Numbered from the stretch's first letter, positions 15,552-25,289 are shown. The stretch: DNA of 64,000 nt from Alphaproteobacteria bacterium (GCA_028281325.1 JANQKC010000009.1:124001-188000), one strand, 5' to 3'. The notes: a model not told the origin generated them from the letters alone. Numbers and translations are program-made.

Positions 15552-18500
15552 TTACTCCGCCGTCGCCGCGGCGCTCTGCGGCGCGCCGCGCCGGCGGCGG
15601 ATCCATTGCCCGAGGTCGCCTTGAACCGCGATCATCGACGGTATGACCAACAACACCAGGAATGTGGTGATCATCAACCCGAAGACCAATGTAATCGCCA
15701 TCGGCACCAAGAACTGCGCCTGAAAGCTACGCTCGAACAACAACGGCGTTAAGCCGCCGATCGTCGTCAGCGACGTCAGGATAACCGCGCGCAGGCGGTC
15801 GCAGGTTCCGTTGATCACGGCATTCATAAAATGCTCGCCGCCGCGAATCCGCTCGTCGATGGTGGTCACCAGAATAATCGAGTCGTTGACGACGATACCG
15901 GCGAGCCCAACCAGCGCGATCAGACTAAGAATCGACATATCGAAGCCGAGCAGAAGATGCCCGAGCGTCGCCCCGACAAAAGATAAGGGAATGACGGCCA
16001 TCACGACAAAGGGCCGCACATAACTGCCGAATACCCAGGAAAGGATGATGAAGATCGCGATCATGCCGAAAAACGCGCCGAGCTTCATATCCGACAGGGT
16101 TTGCTCCTGCTCTTCCGCCTTGCCTGCGAATGAAACGCTTGCGCTGTGTTTCTTCGCAATCTCGAGTACCCCGTCCCGCTGCAAGGCTTCCAACACGGTG
16201 TTGCTGTTGGTCACCGCCGCGTCGATTTCCGCCGTGATGGCCACTTGCCGCTGGCCGTCCTCGCGTTTGATACGGGCGAACCCCTGTTTCTCGCGGAATT
16301 GGACGACCTCGCCGAGCGGCACTTCGACACCCCCGACGGGCGACCGCACGTATATGTCGGAGAGAAGACCGGAATCGACGTCCTGCCGCGGGAACCGCAC
16401 CCGGATCGTTACCTCCTCGTCGCCGCGCGCAAACCGACGCGCCGTCGCGCCGTCGAAGGCGTGACGCACCTGACGGCCGACCGAATCCGTGGTGAAACCA
16501 AGCGCCTTGCCCTGCGGCGACAGTTCGAGGATCAGTTCCTGCTTGCCGTAGGTCAGATCATCCTCGATATCGGTCACGCCGGGATACCGGGCCAAAAGCG
16601 CCCGCACTTCGTTGGCCCCCGCCTTGAGCGCGACGAGATCGTCACCGGACAAGCGTATGTCGACCGGACGGCCCGGCGGCCCGCCCTGCGCCGGGAGGAT
16701 CGTCATCGTTTCCAGTCCCGGCATCGGTCGAACCCTCTCGCGCCACAAAGCCATGAACTCGGCCGTCCGGACAGTGCGCTCGTCGGACGGCGTCAGTTCG
16801 ACGACGATACCGCCCACATTGTCGCCGTCGACGCCGCCACCGCCGTCACGCGGGCCGACCGATGCACCGATGGAGGCCACGTTCATCATTACGGTCTGAC
16901 CCGCGGTGGCCATGATTTCATCTTCCACCGCGTGCAACGCCCGATCGAGTTCGTCGATCATCTTTTCGGTCTGCGCCCGCGGCGTCCCGGAAACCATCTG
17001 CACGTTCGCGTAGATGATGTCGGACTCCGGCGATGGGAAGAACGAGAACTGCACCCGTCCGCCGGCAAGAATGCCGACGCTGACGATCAACGAGGCGATC
17101 GCCGTGGCGAAGGCCGCATAACGCCAGCGAACGACGAATTTCAGGAACCGGCGGAATTGGGTCTCACGGAACGAGTCGAAGCGCGAATTGAACCAAACGC
17201 GGAACGGCCATTCCTTGCCCGACCCCCAACTGAACGCGCCGCGCAGATGACCCGGCAGCGCCAGGAAACATTCGATCAAACTGGCGACGATGATCGCGAT
17301 CACGACATAAGGGATCGCCGAGATGATGTCGCCGATGATATCGGTGATAAACAGCAGCGGCGCAAAGGCCGCGATCGTGGTCAGCGAAGACGAGAATACC
17401 GGCGCCGCCATCCGCCGCGCGCCGTTCTCGGCCGCCGATATAGGGTCCAGCCCTTTTTTGTGCAGCGCGTCCGCATGCTCACCGACAACGATGGCGTCAT
17501 CGACCACGATGCCGAGCGCCATGATCATCCCGAACAGGCTGAGCATATTGACCGTTTGCCCGGTGGCCAGCATGACGCCCATGGTCGCCATCAGCGAGAC
17601 TGGAATGCCCATCGCCACCCAAAAGGCCACCGGCGAATTGAGAAAGATGAACAGGACGGAGACGACCAAGACCAATCCGGTCAGTCCGTTCTCGAGCAAC
17701 AGGTTGACGCGGCTGCGGATCAAATCGGCCTGAACGTTATACTGCTCGACCTTCAACAACGGCGGCAAGGTCGGCACCACGTCCGCAAGATACGCGTTGA
17801 CGATGTCGGCCAATTCCAAGGCGTCCGCGTTCAGCGACCGCTGCACCCGCAGTTCGATGGCCCGCTGGCCGTCACGGCGACGTTCGGCCTGGTTCTCGTC
17901 GAACTGCTCGGACGTGCGCGCGATATCGTCGACGTGGATCTTCTGACCGGACGGCAGCGACATCACCTCGATGCGGGCGATACCACTCGCCTCCTTTTCG
18001 AGGCCGATGCTGCGAATTTGCTTCTGGAACGCGCCGGACGTGTCGCCGGACGGCAAATCCTGCGAGGTCTCGCCGATCCGCCGGGCGATATCTTCCAGCG
18101 TCATATCGAGTTCGAGAATCTTGCTTTGCGGCACCTCGACCCAGATCTCCTCGTCCCGGGACCCGAGAAGGGTGACCTTATCGATGCCCCGATCGAGCAA
18201 ATCGTCCCGCACCCGCTTGGCGACCGCCTTGAGCGCGGCTTCCGAATACGGGCCGGAGATGACGATGCGGCTGATCGGATCGTAGCGGACGACACGCCGG
18301 ATTTCCGGCCGTTCGCTGTCCTCTGGCAATGTCGTGACTTGTCCGACCGCGGTTTCCACATTGGACAGGGCGAGTTGCATATCCGTGCCGGGCAGGAACT
18401 CTACCGCGATACTGGCGAACCCTTCGCGCGCCGTGGACAAGACCTGTTTGATCCCGTCCAGGAACCGCACCTCCGGTTCAATGGCTTGGACGATGTTGGT

Positions 18501-18725
18501 ATCCACGTCTTCGGCGCTGGCGCCGCGCCATTCCACCTGCACGGTCACGAAGTCGATGCCGAAATCGGGGAAGAACTGGGTGTTCATCCGCTGCAACGAC
18601 ACCACGCCGATCAGGACCATAAGAACCATCAGAAGGTTCGCCGCGGTCCGGTGCCGGACGAAAATGCCGATCAGGTCGCGCCGCGCTCCCCGCGCCGGCC
18701 CGCCCGATCCCGTCGCGCCGGCCAT
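15552..18725 (-). CDS. RND multidrug efflux transporter (HAE-1/AcrB-like)
   Basis: A 1057-residue inner-membrane pump, the usual family length. The first transmembrane helix and periplasmic strand (RTAANLLMVLMVLIGVVSLQ, NTQFFPDF) and the fourth helix GMIMALGIVVDDAIVVGEHA, with the two Asp of proton relay, are typical. A second set of helices in the C-terminal half (LIALVGLAGIVVNDSIILVT) shows the duplicated layout. It should export hydrophobic compounds with its HlyD-type partner and an outer-membrane channel not encoded here. Its ATG overlaps the stop of the adaptor gene (TGATG), so the two are translationally coupled. Confidence 0.94.
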   Translation of the reverse strand: MAGATGSGGPARGARRDLIGIFVRHRTAANLLMVLMVLIGVVSLQRMNTQFFPDFGIDFVTVQVEWRGASAEDVDTNIVQAIEPEVRFLDGIKQVLSTAREGFASIAVEFLPGTDMQLALSNVETAVGQVTTLPEDSERPEIRRVVRYDPISRIVISGPYSEAALKAVAKRVRDDLLDRGIDKVTLLGSRDEEIWVEVPQSKILELDMTLEDIARRIGETSQDLPSGDTSGAFQKQIRSIGLEKEASGIARIEVMSLPSGQKIHVDDIARTSEQFDENQAERRRDGQRAIELRVQRSLNADALELADIVNAYLADVVPTLPPLLKVEQYNVQADLIRSRVNLLLENGLTGLVLVVSVLFIFLNSPVAFWVAMGIPVSLMATMGVMLATGQTVNMLSLFGMIMALGIVVDDAIVVGEHADALHKKGLDPISAAENGARRMAAPVFSSSLTTIAAFAPLLFITDIIGDIISAIPYVVIAIIVASLIECFLALPGHLRGAFSWGSGKEWPFRVWFNSRFDSFRETQFRRFLKFVVRWRYAAFATAIASLIVSVGILAGGRVQFSFFPSPESDIIYANVQMVSGTPRAQTEKMIDELDRALHAVEDEIMATAGQTVMMNVASIGASVGPRDGGGGVDGDNVGGIVVELTPSDERTVRTAEFMALWRERVRPMPGLETMTILPAQGGPPGRPVDIRLSGDDLVALKAGANEVRALLARYPGVTDIEDDLTYGKQELILELSPQGKALGFTTDSVGRQVRHAFDGATARRFARGDEEVTIRVRFPRQDVDSGLLSDIYVRSPVGGVEVPLGEVVQFREKQGFARIKREDGQRQVAITAEIDAAVTNSNTVLEALQRDGVLEIAKKHSASVSFAGKAEEQEQTLSDMKLGAFFGMIAIFIILSWVFGSYVRPFVVMAVIPLSFVGATLGHLLLGFDMSILSLIALVGLAGIVVNDSIILVTTIDERIRGGEHFMNAVINGTCDRLRAVILTSLTTIGGLTPLLFERSFQAQFLVPMAITLVFGLMITTFLVLLVIPSMIAVQGDLGQWIRRRRGAPQSAAATAE

Positions 18726-19936
18726 CAGGGTGTCCTGACCTTCAGGCCCGGTCCGATCTCGGGGAACCGGGTCGTTACGATCGAATCGGCGGCGTCATAA
18801 TCGCCCCGGATAAGCAAGTCCTTCCCGTCGCGCGCGACGATCCGCACCTGGCGTGGATCGAGGCGTTCATCCGCAATGCGATAGACGGTATCTCCGCCAT
18901 ACACCGCTTCCTCCGGGACCCGCGTTACGTTTTCATACCGCGGACCCGGCACCCGGACTTCCACGAAAGCCCCCGGCCGCAGGTTGGTTCGGACATCGAC
19001 CCCGTCGATCCTAGCGAACACCTCGACGCCACCGCTCGCGGTCTGCACCTCACTTTCAATCCGGTCGAGCGTGCCATCAAAGTCCTGACCGGCCCACAAC
19101 ACCTTAACCTGAACATCCCGGTAATTGCCGTCCGACAGGAAGCGCGTGAACTCCTGGTTGCCCACATGGAAACGGGCTTCCAAGCTTTCCGCCCGGATCA
19201 TCTTGGCCACCACGTCACCGACATTCACGAACTTGCCTTTGCCGGTGGTGACGCCGACCAGGAAGCCATCGAAGGGCGCCGCGATGCGGCTGTCCTCTAT
19301 GTCGCGCGTAACCCGATCGAGATCGACTTCCAACCGGGTGATCGTGTTGCGGCGTTCGATTTCCCGTTGCTTCGCATCGCTCAGACTGAGCTTCGCGTCA
19401 TCCAGCGCCTTCTCGGACGAATGCCCCGATCCGGCCAACCGATTGCGCCGCTTCACGTCCCGCTCCAGCAGGTCGATGCGCTCGCGATCGCGTTCCAGCA
19501 TCGCGCGATTGCCTTCTAGATCGGCGGTAATTTCGCGCAGCCGCGCTTCGGAGTTGAAGGGATCGAGCCGCACCAGCAACTCGCCCTGCCGCACCACGCC
19601 GCCTTCGATGAAGTTCGGGCCGATCTCCAGGATCGATCCCGACACTTCGGGCCGTATATCGATTTCACGGCCCGCGACGATACGGCCGAAGAACCGCCGC
19701 TCCGGCTGGACCGTGACCGATGCCGCCGGAACCGACGCAACGGTCCAAACCCGCTCGACCACCGGCTTGGCGGCCAGTTCCGGCCGGGTCGATATCAGGA
19801 AAATCGCCACCATCACGCCAATAGCCAGAATGGCCAACGGCACAAGAATAGTGAAAAGCCGCTTCGACAGGCCGAACCGTTTCAACCCTTCCGCGCGACC
19901 AAGCTTGCTCCGTTCGATATCGTCCCCGTGCTTCAT
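18725..19936 (-). CDS. HlyD/AcrA-type periplasmic adaptor of the RND pump
   Basis: A 403-residue adaptor protein. A cytoplasmic start is followed by one membrane helix (FTILVPLAILAIGVMVAIFL). Then come the lipoyl-like half motifs (GRIVAGREIDIRPEVSGSI, DSRIAAPFDGFLVGV) separated by a long alpha-hairpin (about 130-200) and a beta-barrel (TNLRPGAFVEVRVPG). The ATG at 19936 overlaps the TetR stop (ATGA) and is preferred over an open frame extending 54 codons upstream. It links the RND pump to an outer-membrane channel. Confidence 0.93.
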   Translation of the reverse strand: MKHGDDIERSKLGRAEGLKRFGLSKRLFTILVPLAILAIGVMVAIFLISTRPELAAKPVVERVWTVASVPAASVTVQPERRFFGRIVAGREIDIRPEVSGSILEIGPNFIEGGVVRQGELLVRLDPFNSEARLREITADLEGNRAMLERDRERIDLLERDVKRRNRLAGSGHSSEKALDDAKLSLSDAKQREIERRNTITRLEVDLDRVTRDIEDSRIAAPFDGFLVGVTTGKGKFVNVGDVVAKMIRAESLEARFHVGNQEFTRFLSDGNYRDVQVKVLWAGQDFDGTLDRIESEVQTASGGVEVFARIDGVDVRTNLRPGAFVEVRVPGPRYENVTRVPEEAVYGGDTVYRIADERLDPRQVRIVARDGKDLLIRGDYDAADSIVTTRFPEIGPGLKVRTP

Positions 19937-20670
19937 GCTTCTTCCTCGTCTGCATACGGGTCGACCTCGGGAAGGCCCAGCATGGCGAGCATCCGCGGGA
20001 CCATCGTCCCGACAATCAGCCGGATATACTCGGGCGTATAATCCTCCCAGTCCAACCGCGCAAGGATGAGGCCCTTGGTTGCACCGAACGCCATGCATTG
20101 CGCGATCATATTCGCGGTCAGCAAGAGCGTTTCCGGCGCGCGACGGTCGTGTCCGGTCGCCGCCGCAACAAGCTCGGCAACCGCATCGTGTACGGGATTG
20201 ATGCGGTCGCGGATCAACATGGCGAACTCACTCGACGGCTGATGAAATTCGCGCAGCATGATCGGCATCTGCCACCGCAGGGTTTGGCCGCTCGAAACGC
20301 CGGTGAGCAGCGAGCGAATGACGAAAGCGGCCATCCGCGCCAGCGCGGCGCGATCACCATCGGCCCGTTTCACGCCATCCCTTAAGGCCTCGATCATGGG
20401 GCCGAACAACGGTTCGGTATCCTCGACCAGTTTGACCAGGATGCCGTGATACAGCCCTTCCTTGCCGCCGAAATGATAGTTGATCGACGCGCCGTTGACG
20501 CCCGCCTCGCGCGCAAGCTCCCGGATGGATACGCCGTCATAGCCTCGATCCGCGATCAACCGGCCGGCAGCCTCCAGGATACGGGCGCGGCTCTCCTCGC
20601 CGCCGGGCCGGCCCGGCCTCCGGGTTTCCGTCTGGGGCGTGATCGCCTTTATGCGAGAATGTGACGCCAT
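19933..20670 (-). CDS. TetR-family regulator, CecR-like
   Basis: A 245-residue regulator. The N-terminal TetR helix-turn-helix is clear (SRARILEAAGRLIADRGYDG, SIRELAREAGVNGASINYHF). The long C-terminal ligand domain resembles CecR/YbiH. It is the first gene of the TetR-HlyD-RND operon and overlaps the adaptor start by 4 bases, so it very probably represses its own operon. The ATG at 20670 (MASHSRIK) is chosen; an upstream extension would run into the operator region. Confidence 0.9.
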   Translation of the reverse strand: MASHSRIKAITPQTETRRPGRPGGEESRARILEAAGRLIADRGYDGVSIRELAREAGVNGASINYHFGGKEGLYHGILVKLVEDTEPLFGPMIEALRDGVKRADGDRAALARMAAFVIRSLLTGVSSGQTLRWQMPIMLREFHQPSSEFAMLIRDRINPVHDAVAELVAAATGHDRRAPETLLLTANMIAQCMAFGATKGLILARLDWEDYTPEYIRLIVGTMVPRMLAMLGLPEVDPYADEEEA

Positions 20671-20693
20671 AACGCTTTCAAGCGGCTGCCTGT

Positions 20694-20710
20694 TGTTACA
20701 ATTCGTAACA
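20694..20710. promoter_or_regulatory. Short inverted repeat upstream of the TetR gene
   Basis: TGTTAC-aattc-GTAACA has 6-bp arms and lies about 25 bases upstream of the TetR ATG. It may be a second operator or part of the promoter region. Confidence 0.4.
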
Positions 20711-20743
20711 GTGCGACAAGATCGTACACAAATAATCAAACGA

Positions 20744-20762
20744 TTGTTTAATAAATAAACAA
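20744..20762. promoter_or_regulatory. Candidate TetR operator
   Basis: TTGTTTA-ataaa-TAAACAA is a perfect inverted repeat with 7-bp arms in an AT-rich patch, between the TetR operon (minus) and the flavin reductase gene (plus). AT-rich TTGTTTA/TAAACAA arms are usual for TetR regulators, and autoregulation is expected from the operon structure. Confidence 0.65.
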
Positions 20763-20957
20763 ACCCCCAAAAGTTTCAAGAGGCGGTGTCGGCCAAATTG
20801 CCGCACGCGGTCCCCCGCCCTGCCGCCGCCAAGGGCCGAACCGAGCGGCCCCGGCGCAACCGGAAAGGCGCGCCGGACCGCCCAAATCCAGAGCGGTGTT
20901 GCCATTCGGCCGAAAATTCGTATTGGTTGACGAAACAATGCACTTGGGAGAACGCGC

Positions 20958-21596
20958 ATGTTCTACGACCCGGATATCAAGAAATCTCACGGCCTGCCCC
21001 ACGACCCGTTCAAATCGCTTGTCGCCCCCCGCCCCATCGGCTGGATCAGCACCGTCAGCACCGACGGCGACGTGAACCTCGCGCCCTACAGCTTTTTCAA
21101 CGCGGTCTGCTACAACCCATGCATTGTGATGTTTTCGGCCAGCGGCCTGCCCGACGATCCGCACAAGCATTCCTGGCGCAATGCCGAGGAGACCGGCGAA
21201 TTCGTCTGCAACATCGTGTCCGAGGACTTGAAAGACCATATGAACACGACCTCGGCGCATGTCCCGCGCGGCGTCGACGAGTTCGAGTTGGCCGGCCTGA
21301 CGGCCGAGCCGTCGGAGAAGGTCAAACCGCCGCGCGTGAAAGAGTCGCCGGCGCATCTTGAGTGCAAATATCTGCGAACGGTCGAATTCGAAAGCGACGA
21401 GCCGCACCACACGCATGGCGTCGTGTTCGGCCATGTGGTCGGCATCCATATCCGCGACGACATCCTGACGGACGGCTTGGTGGACACGCTGAAACTCCGG
21501 CCGGTCGCCCGCCTCGGCTATATGCAGTACACGGTCGTCGACAACGTGTTCACCATGGGGCGTCCGGACGTCAAGATTCCAAGCGCCGCCGAATAA
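20958..21596 (+). CDS. Flavin reductase-like FMN-binding protein (DIM6/NTAB family)
   Basis: A 212-residue protein with the flavin-reductase-like core: SLVAPRPIGWISTVSTDGDV near the start, NLAPYSFFNAVCYNPCIVMF, and TGEFVCNIVSEDL. Such split-barrel proteins bind FMN and either supply reduced flavin to a monooxygenase or reduce a substrate directly. A GGGAGAA site lies before the ATG. No partner monooxygenase is adjacent. It is divergent from the TetR-RND operon, and the operator between them could affect it. Confidence 0.85.
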   Translation: MFYDPDIKKSHGLPHDPFKSLVAPRPIGWISTVSTDGDVNLAPYSFFNAVCYNPCIVMFSASGLPDDPHKHSWRNAEETGEFVCNIVSEDLKDHMNTTSAHVPRGVDEFELAGLTAEPSEKVKPPRVKESPAHLECKYLRTVEFESDEPHHTHGVVFGHVVGIHIRDDILTDGLVDTLKLRPVARLGYMQYTVVDNVFTMGRPDVKIPSAAE

Positions 21597-21724
21597 GGTC
21601 GATCGCCGGGTTGTCGGCGCAAACGGCTCGCGTTTCGGCCAGGGTTCGCCGCCTGCGTTTGACACGGCGTCGGCGAACCCTGTCAAATTGCCCCGCACCG
21701 CCAATCAGAGCGTAACGCCCGACC

Positions 21725-23842
21725 ATGACTGATATTCTCGCCTCCGCCCAAACGCTGCAGCCGATGCTCGAACCGCGCGGCATCGCCGTGCTTGGCGCAT
21801 CGGACAATCCCACCAAGATCGGCGGCGTGCCGCTGCGGTATTTCCGCGAATACGGCTACCAGGGCGGCATTTACGCGGTGAACCCGACCCGAGACACGGT
21901 TCAGGGCCTGCCGGCCTACAAGACCGTTACCGATATCGACGGTCCCGTTGATATGGCGATCATGGCGGTGCCGGCCCGGCTCGCGATCGAAACCGCCGAA
22001 GCGGCCGCCGAAAAAGGCGTCAAGGCGCTCTGCACGTTCACCTCGGGCTTTGCGGAAGCCGGCGAGGAAGGACAACGCGCGCAGGAACAGCTGGGCGAAA
22101 TCGCGCGCGATACCGGGATGCGTATCCTGGGGCCGAACTGCCTCGGCTATTTCAACGCGCGCAACCATGTCTATGCGACCTTCAGCACCAGCATCGGCCA
22201 CGGCCTGCCGAAGGTCGGCAATGTCGGTCTGGTCAGCCAAAGCGGCGCGTTCGGCAGCCATTGTTTCGTGCTGGGACGCGAACGCGGTCTCGGCTACAGC
22301 GCCTGCATCACCACCGGCAACGAGGTCGATATCAGCGTCGCCGAGTGCATCGCCTATCTCGCCACCGACGACAATACCGACGTGATCGCCTGCTATATGG
22401 AAGGCTGCCAGGACGGCGAGATGTTCAAACAGGCGCTCGCCCTGGCCTATGAAAACAAGAAACCCGTGGTCATCCAGAAGGTCGGCCGCTCCTCCGTCGG
22501 CACCGAGGCCGCGGCGTCGCATACCGCGTCGCTAACCGGCGCGGACCAGGTCTTCGATGCGGTCTTCGACCGCTACAACGCCTTCCGCGCGGATACCGCG
22601 TCGGAACTGATCGATATCGCCTATATGTGCAGCGGCATATGCCGGTCGGGCACGATTCCGGCCGGCAACAAGGTCGCCATCGCGACGATCTCCGGCGGCG
22701 CGGGCGTCATGATGGCCGACGCGGCCGAAGAAGCGGGCCTCGACCTCGCCCCCCTGCCCGACAAGACGCAGGACTATCTCAAGGAACTGGTGCCCTTCGC
22801 CGGAACCCGGAATCCGGTCGATTTCACGGCGCAGGTCTACAACGACTACTCGCTCATCACCAAGAACTTCGAAGCGATCCTGGAAGAAGGCGGCTACGAC
22901 GCGGTGATCGGCTTCTTCAGCTCGCTGCTGTATTCGGACGCGGTGTCGCAGAAGGTGCTCGACTCGCTGATCCCCGTCCGCAAGGCCTACCCCGACCGAG
23001 TCCTGGCGCTGTCGGTGATCGGCCCGGACCAGCGCAAGCGCGACTTCGAAGACCAGGGCTTTCTGCTGCTGCACGACCCCTCGTCGGCGATGGAGACGAT
23101 CTCGGCGGTCCTGCAGATCGGCGCGGGGCTGGCGCGCGGCCCGTACCCACCCGCGGGCGGCCCGAAACCGCCGGTTCTCGAAGCCCGGCCCTACAACGAA
23201 GCCGAAGCGAAAGCCGTGCTCAACGCCGCGGGGATCAGGGCGTCACCGGAAAAGATCGCCGCGACCGCGGCCGAGGCGGAAATCGCGGCGGCGGAAATCG
23301 GGTATCCCGTGGTGATGAAGGTGGTCTCCGCCGACATCGTCCACAAGTCGGACGTGGGCGGGGTCAAACTCAACCTGTCCTCGACGGAAGCGGTTCGGGC
23401 CGCCTACGACGCCATCATGACGGACTGTACCCGCGCACACCCCGACGCGAAAATCGACGGCGTGTTGGTCGCAAAGATGATTTCCGGCGGGGTGGAGGCG
23501 ATCCTCGGCGTCCAGCGCGATCCCGTCTTCGGCCCGGTCGTGATGTTCGGCCTCGGCGGCATCTTCGCCGAGGTGATGAAAGACGTGACCTTCCGTCTCG
23601 CCCCGTTCGGCGAGGAAGAAGCGATGGACATGATCCGGTCGATCAAGGGTTTCCCGCTGCTCGACGGCGCGCGCGGCGCGGCGACATGCGACATCACCGC
23701 CCTGGCGAAGACGCTGTCGCGCCTGTCGGTGTTCGCCGACGCCAACCGCGACGTCATCACCAGCATCGACATCAATCCATTGGTCGTGCTGCCGGACGGC
23801 GACGGCGTCGCGGCCTTGGACGCGGTGATCCTGACCGAGTGA
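21725..23842 (+). CDS. Acetate-CoA ligase (ADP-forming)-like acyl-CoA synthetase
   Basis: A 705-residue protein with the fused layout of NDP-forming acyl-CoA synthetases. A CoA-binding Rossmann domain comes first (RGIAVLGASDNPTKIGGVPL). The succinyl-CoA-ligase-like domains follow, carrying the active-site His region (GNVGLVSQSGAFGSHCF) and TISGGAGVMMADAAEEAG. A C-terminal ATP-grasp domain completes it (GYPVVMKVVSADIVHKSDVG, GGVEAILGVQRDPVFGPVVM). It forms acyl-CoA from acid, CoA and ATP or the reverse. The acyl substrate cannot be read from sequence. It stands alone on its strand between a flavin reductase and a convergent transporter. Confidence 0.88.
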   Translation: MTDILASAQTLQPMLEPRGIAVLGASDNPTKIGGVPLRYFREYGYQGGIYAVNPTRDTVQGLPAYKTVTDIDGPVDMAIMAVPARLAIETAEAAAEKGVKALCTFTSGFAEAGEEGQRAQEQLGEIARDTGMRILGPNCLGYFNARNHVYATFSTSIGHGLPKVGNVGLVSQSGAFGSHCFVLGRERGLGYSACITTGNEVDISVAECIAYLATDDNTDVIACYMEGCQDGEMFKQALALAYENKKPVVIQKVGRSSVGTEAAASHTASLTGADQVFDAVFDRYNAFRADTASELIDIAYMCSGICRSGTIPAGNKVAIATISGGAGVMMADAAEEAGLDLAPLPDKTQDYLKELVPFAGTRNPVDFTAQVYNDYSLITKNFEAILEEGGYDAVIGFFSSLLYSDAVSQKVLDSLIPVRKAYPDRVLALSVIGPDQRKRDFEDQGFLLLHDPSSAMETISAVLQIGAGLARGPYPPAGGPKPPVLEARPYNEAEAKAVLNAAGIRASPEKIAATAAEAEIAAAEIGYPVVMKVVSADIVHKSDVGGVKLNLSSTEAVRAAYDAIMTDCTRAHPDAKIDGVLVAKMISGGVEAILGVQRDPVFGPVVMFGLGGIFAEVMKDVTFRLAPFGEEEAMDMIRSIKGFPLLDGARGAATCDITALAKTLSRLSVFADANRDVITSIDINPLVVLPDGDGVAALDAVILTE

Positions 23843-23863
23843 TCCAGCGCGGCACCGCCGGTT

Positions 23864-23989
23864 TCAGAAACAACCCGGCACGCCGGCCAACGACAAGACG
23901 AAGGCCACGGTGGCCCCTTGCGTCGCCCAGCCGACGAGCGCCAAAACCAGCAACACAACGAACAACGCGATTGCAAAGTATCCGATCAT
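23864..23989 (-). CDS. Small 41-residue membrane protein coupled to the MFS gene
   Basis: A 41-residue, almost entirely hydrophobic peptide (MIGYFAIALFVVLLVLALVG, then a second hydrophobic run to the end). Its ATG overlaps the stop codon of the MFS transporter as ATGA, the classic sign of translational coupling. The two runs are split by WATQGAT, so it may form one long or two short helices. It could be a small transporter-associated subunit. No family is recognised. Confidence 0.6.
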   Translation of the reverse strand: MIGYFAIALFVVLLVLALVGWATQGATVAFVLSLAGVPGCF

Positions 23990-25203
23990 GCCGCCGCCCG
24001 TCGCGGTACGGGGCGTTCGTCGATCGGCCAATGCAGCGCTGCCGAGCCAACGCCGAGCGCCACGCTGAACCACCACATGGCGTCGTAACTGCCGAGATAG
24101 TCATAGACGGCGCCGGCCAGCCAAGCGCCCAGGAAGCCCCCGACCTGATGGCCGAAAAAGACGATGCCGAACAGCATCGACAGGTAGGCCGGCCCGAAAA
24201 TATACGCGACCAACCCGCTGGTCAGCGGCACCGTGCCGAGCCAGAGGAATCCCATCGCCGCGCCGAACAGAAGGACGGTCGTTTCCGAGACCGGCGTCAC
24301 GATAAACACCACGAAAATCGCCGCACGCGCGAGGTAGAGCAGGCTGAGAACGGATTTCTTCGGATAGCGTTGCCCGAAGTAACCGCAGAAATAGGTTCCG
24401 ACGATGTTGCAGACCCCGACCAGCGTCAACGTGGCGGCGGCAAGCCAGGACGGCATACCCTTGTCGCCGAGATAGGCGGGTAGATGCACCGCGACGAAGG
24501 CCAGGTGAAACCCGCAGACGAAGAAGCCGGCGGTCAGCAACCAGAACCCTCTATGCCGCCGCGCCTCGTGGAATGCCTCGGCCATGGTTTGGGTGTCGCG
24601 GCCGTCCGGTTCGGCATGTTTCCCGGAAATGCCATAAGCAAGCGGCACGATCAGCAGCGCCGTCACCGCCAGGATCAGCAAGCTGGACGACCACCCCAGC
24701 CAATCAAGCAGGAGATGCGTGTACGGCAGGGCGAGGAACTGGCCGATGGACCCGCCCATGCTGGCCATGCCGAGCGCCAGGGTCCGCTTTTCCGGCGGCG
24801 CGGCGCGGCCGACCGCGCCCAAGACAACGGTGTACCCGGCCCCGCTCAATCCGAGCCCGACCAGCAGCCCGCCGACCAATAGTTGACCGCCTTCGCCCGA
24901 CACGGTCATGACCGCCAGCCCGGCCGCATAGGCGAGTCCCCCGGCAACCGCCACCCGGCCCGCGCCGTACCGGTCGGCGGCCGCGCCGGCGACCGGCGCC
25001 GCGAGTCCCCAGAACAGGTTCATCATCCCCATCCCGAAGGCGAATGTCTCGCGGCCTAGGTTGAGATCGACGCTGATCGGCGCCAGGAACAGGCCGAACG
25101 TCTGCCGGATCCCCGCCGTAATCCCCATGATCACGCCACCGCTCAGCACAGCGATCAGCAGGATACGAGGCAGCGCATGGAAAGACGATCGCGGCTGAGT
25201 CAT
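23986..25203 (-). CDS. MFS transporter, monocarboxylate/oxalate-formate-like
   Basis: A 405-residue twelve-helix permease. The first helix region GGVIMGITAGIRQTFGLFLA and the loop AADRYGAGRVAVAGG (MFS motif A-like) are characteristic, and the overall look suits the monocarboxylate/OFA branch. The ATG at 25203 (MTQPRSS) is preferred over an upstream extension that enters the regulatory region. A LysR-type regulator is divergently transcribed 108 bases away and probably controls it. A 41-residue membrane peptide overlaps its stop. Confidence 0.88.
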   Translation of the reverse strand: MTQPRSSFHALPRILLIAVLSGGVIMGITAGIRQTFGLFLAPISVDLNLGRETFAFGMGMMNLFWGLAAPVAGAAADRYGAGRVAVAGGLAYAAGLAVMTVSGEGGQLLVGGLLVGLGLSGAGYTVVLGAVGRAAPPEKRTLALGMASMGGSIGQFLALPYTHLLLDWLGWSSSLLILAVTALLIVPLAYGISGKHAEPDGRDTQTMAEAFHEARRHRGFWLLTAGFFVCGFHLAFVAVHLPAYLGDKGMPSWLAAATLTLVGVCNIVGTYFCGYFGQRYPKKSVLSLLYLARAAIFVVFIVTPVSETTVLLFGAAMGFLWLGTVPLTSGLVAYIFGPAYLSMLFGIVFFGHQVGGFLGAWLAGAVYDYLGSYDAMWWFSVALGVGSAALHWPIDERPVPRRAAA

Positions 25204-25270
25204 GAGGAGTCTCCAAGATGAATCTTCACTTGGCGACACCCTAGGCGAGCGCACATAATCACGGAAACGA

Positions 25271-25289
25271 ATTACTGTGATTTTGTAAT
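25271..25289. promoter_or_regulatory. Candidate LysR operator between LysR and MFS genes
   Basis: ATTAC-N9-GTAAT is a 19-bp interrupted dyad in the 108-base divergent spacer. LysR regulators bind such T-N11-A-like dyads near their own promoter. The arms are short, so support is moderate. Confidence 0.5.

Noticed and set aside
16146-18800. Plus-strand open frame of 884 codons opposite the RND pump
   Set aside because: Arg/His/Asp-rich antisense shadow of a highly conserved gene; no ribosome site or recognisable fold.
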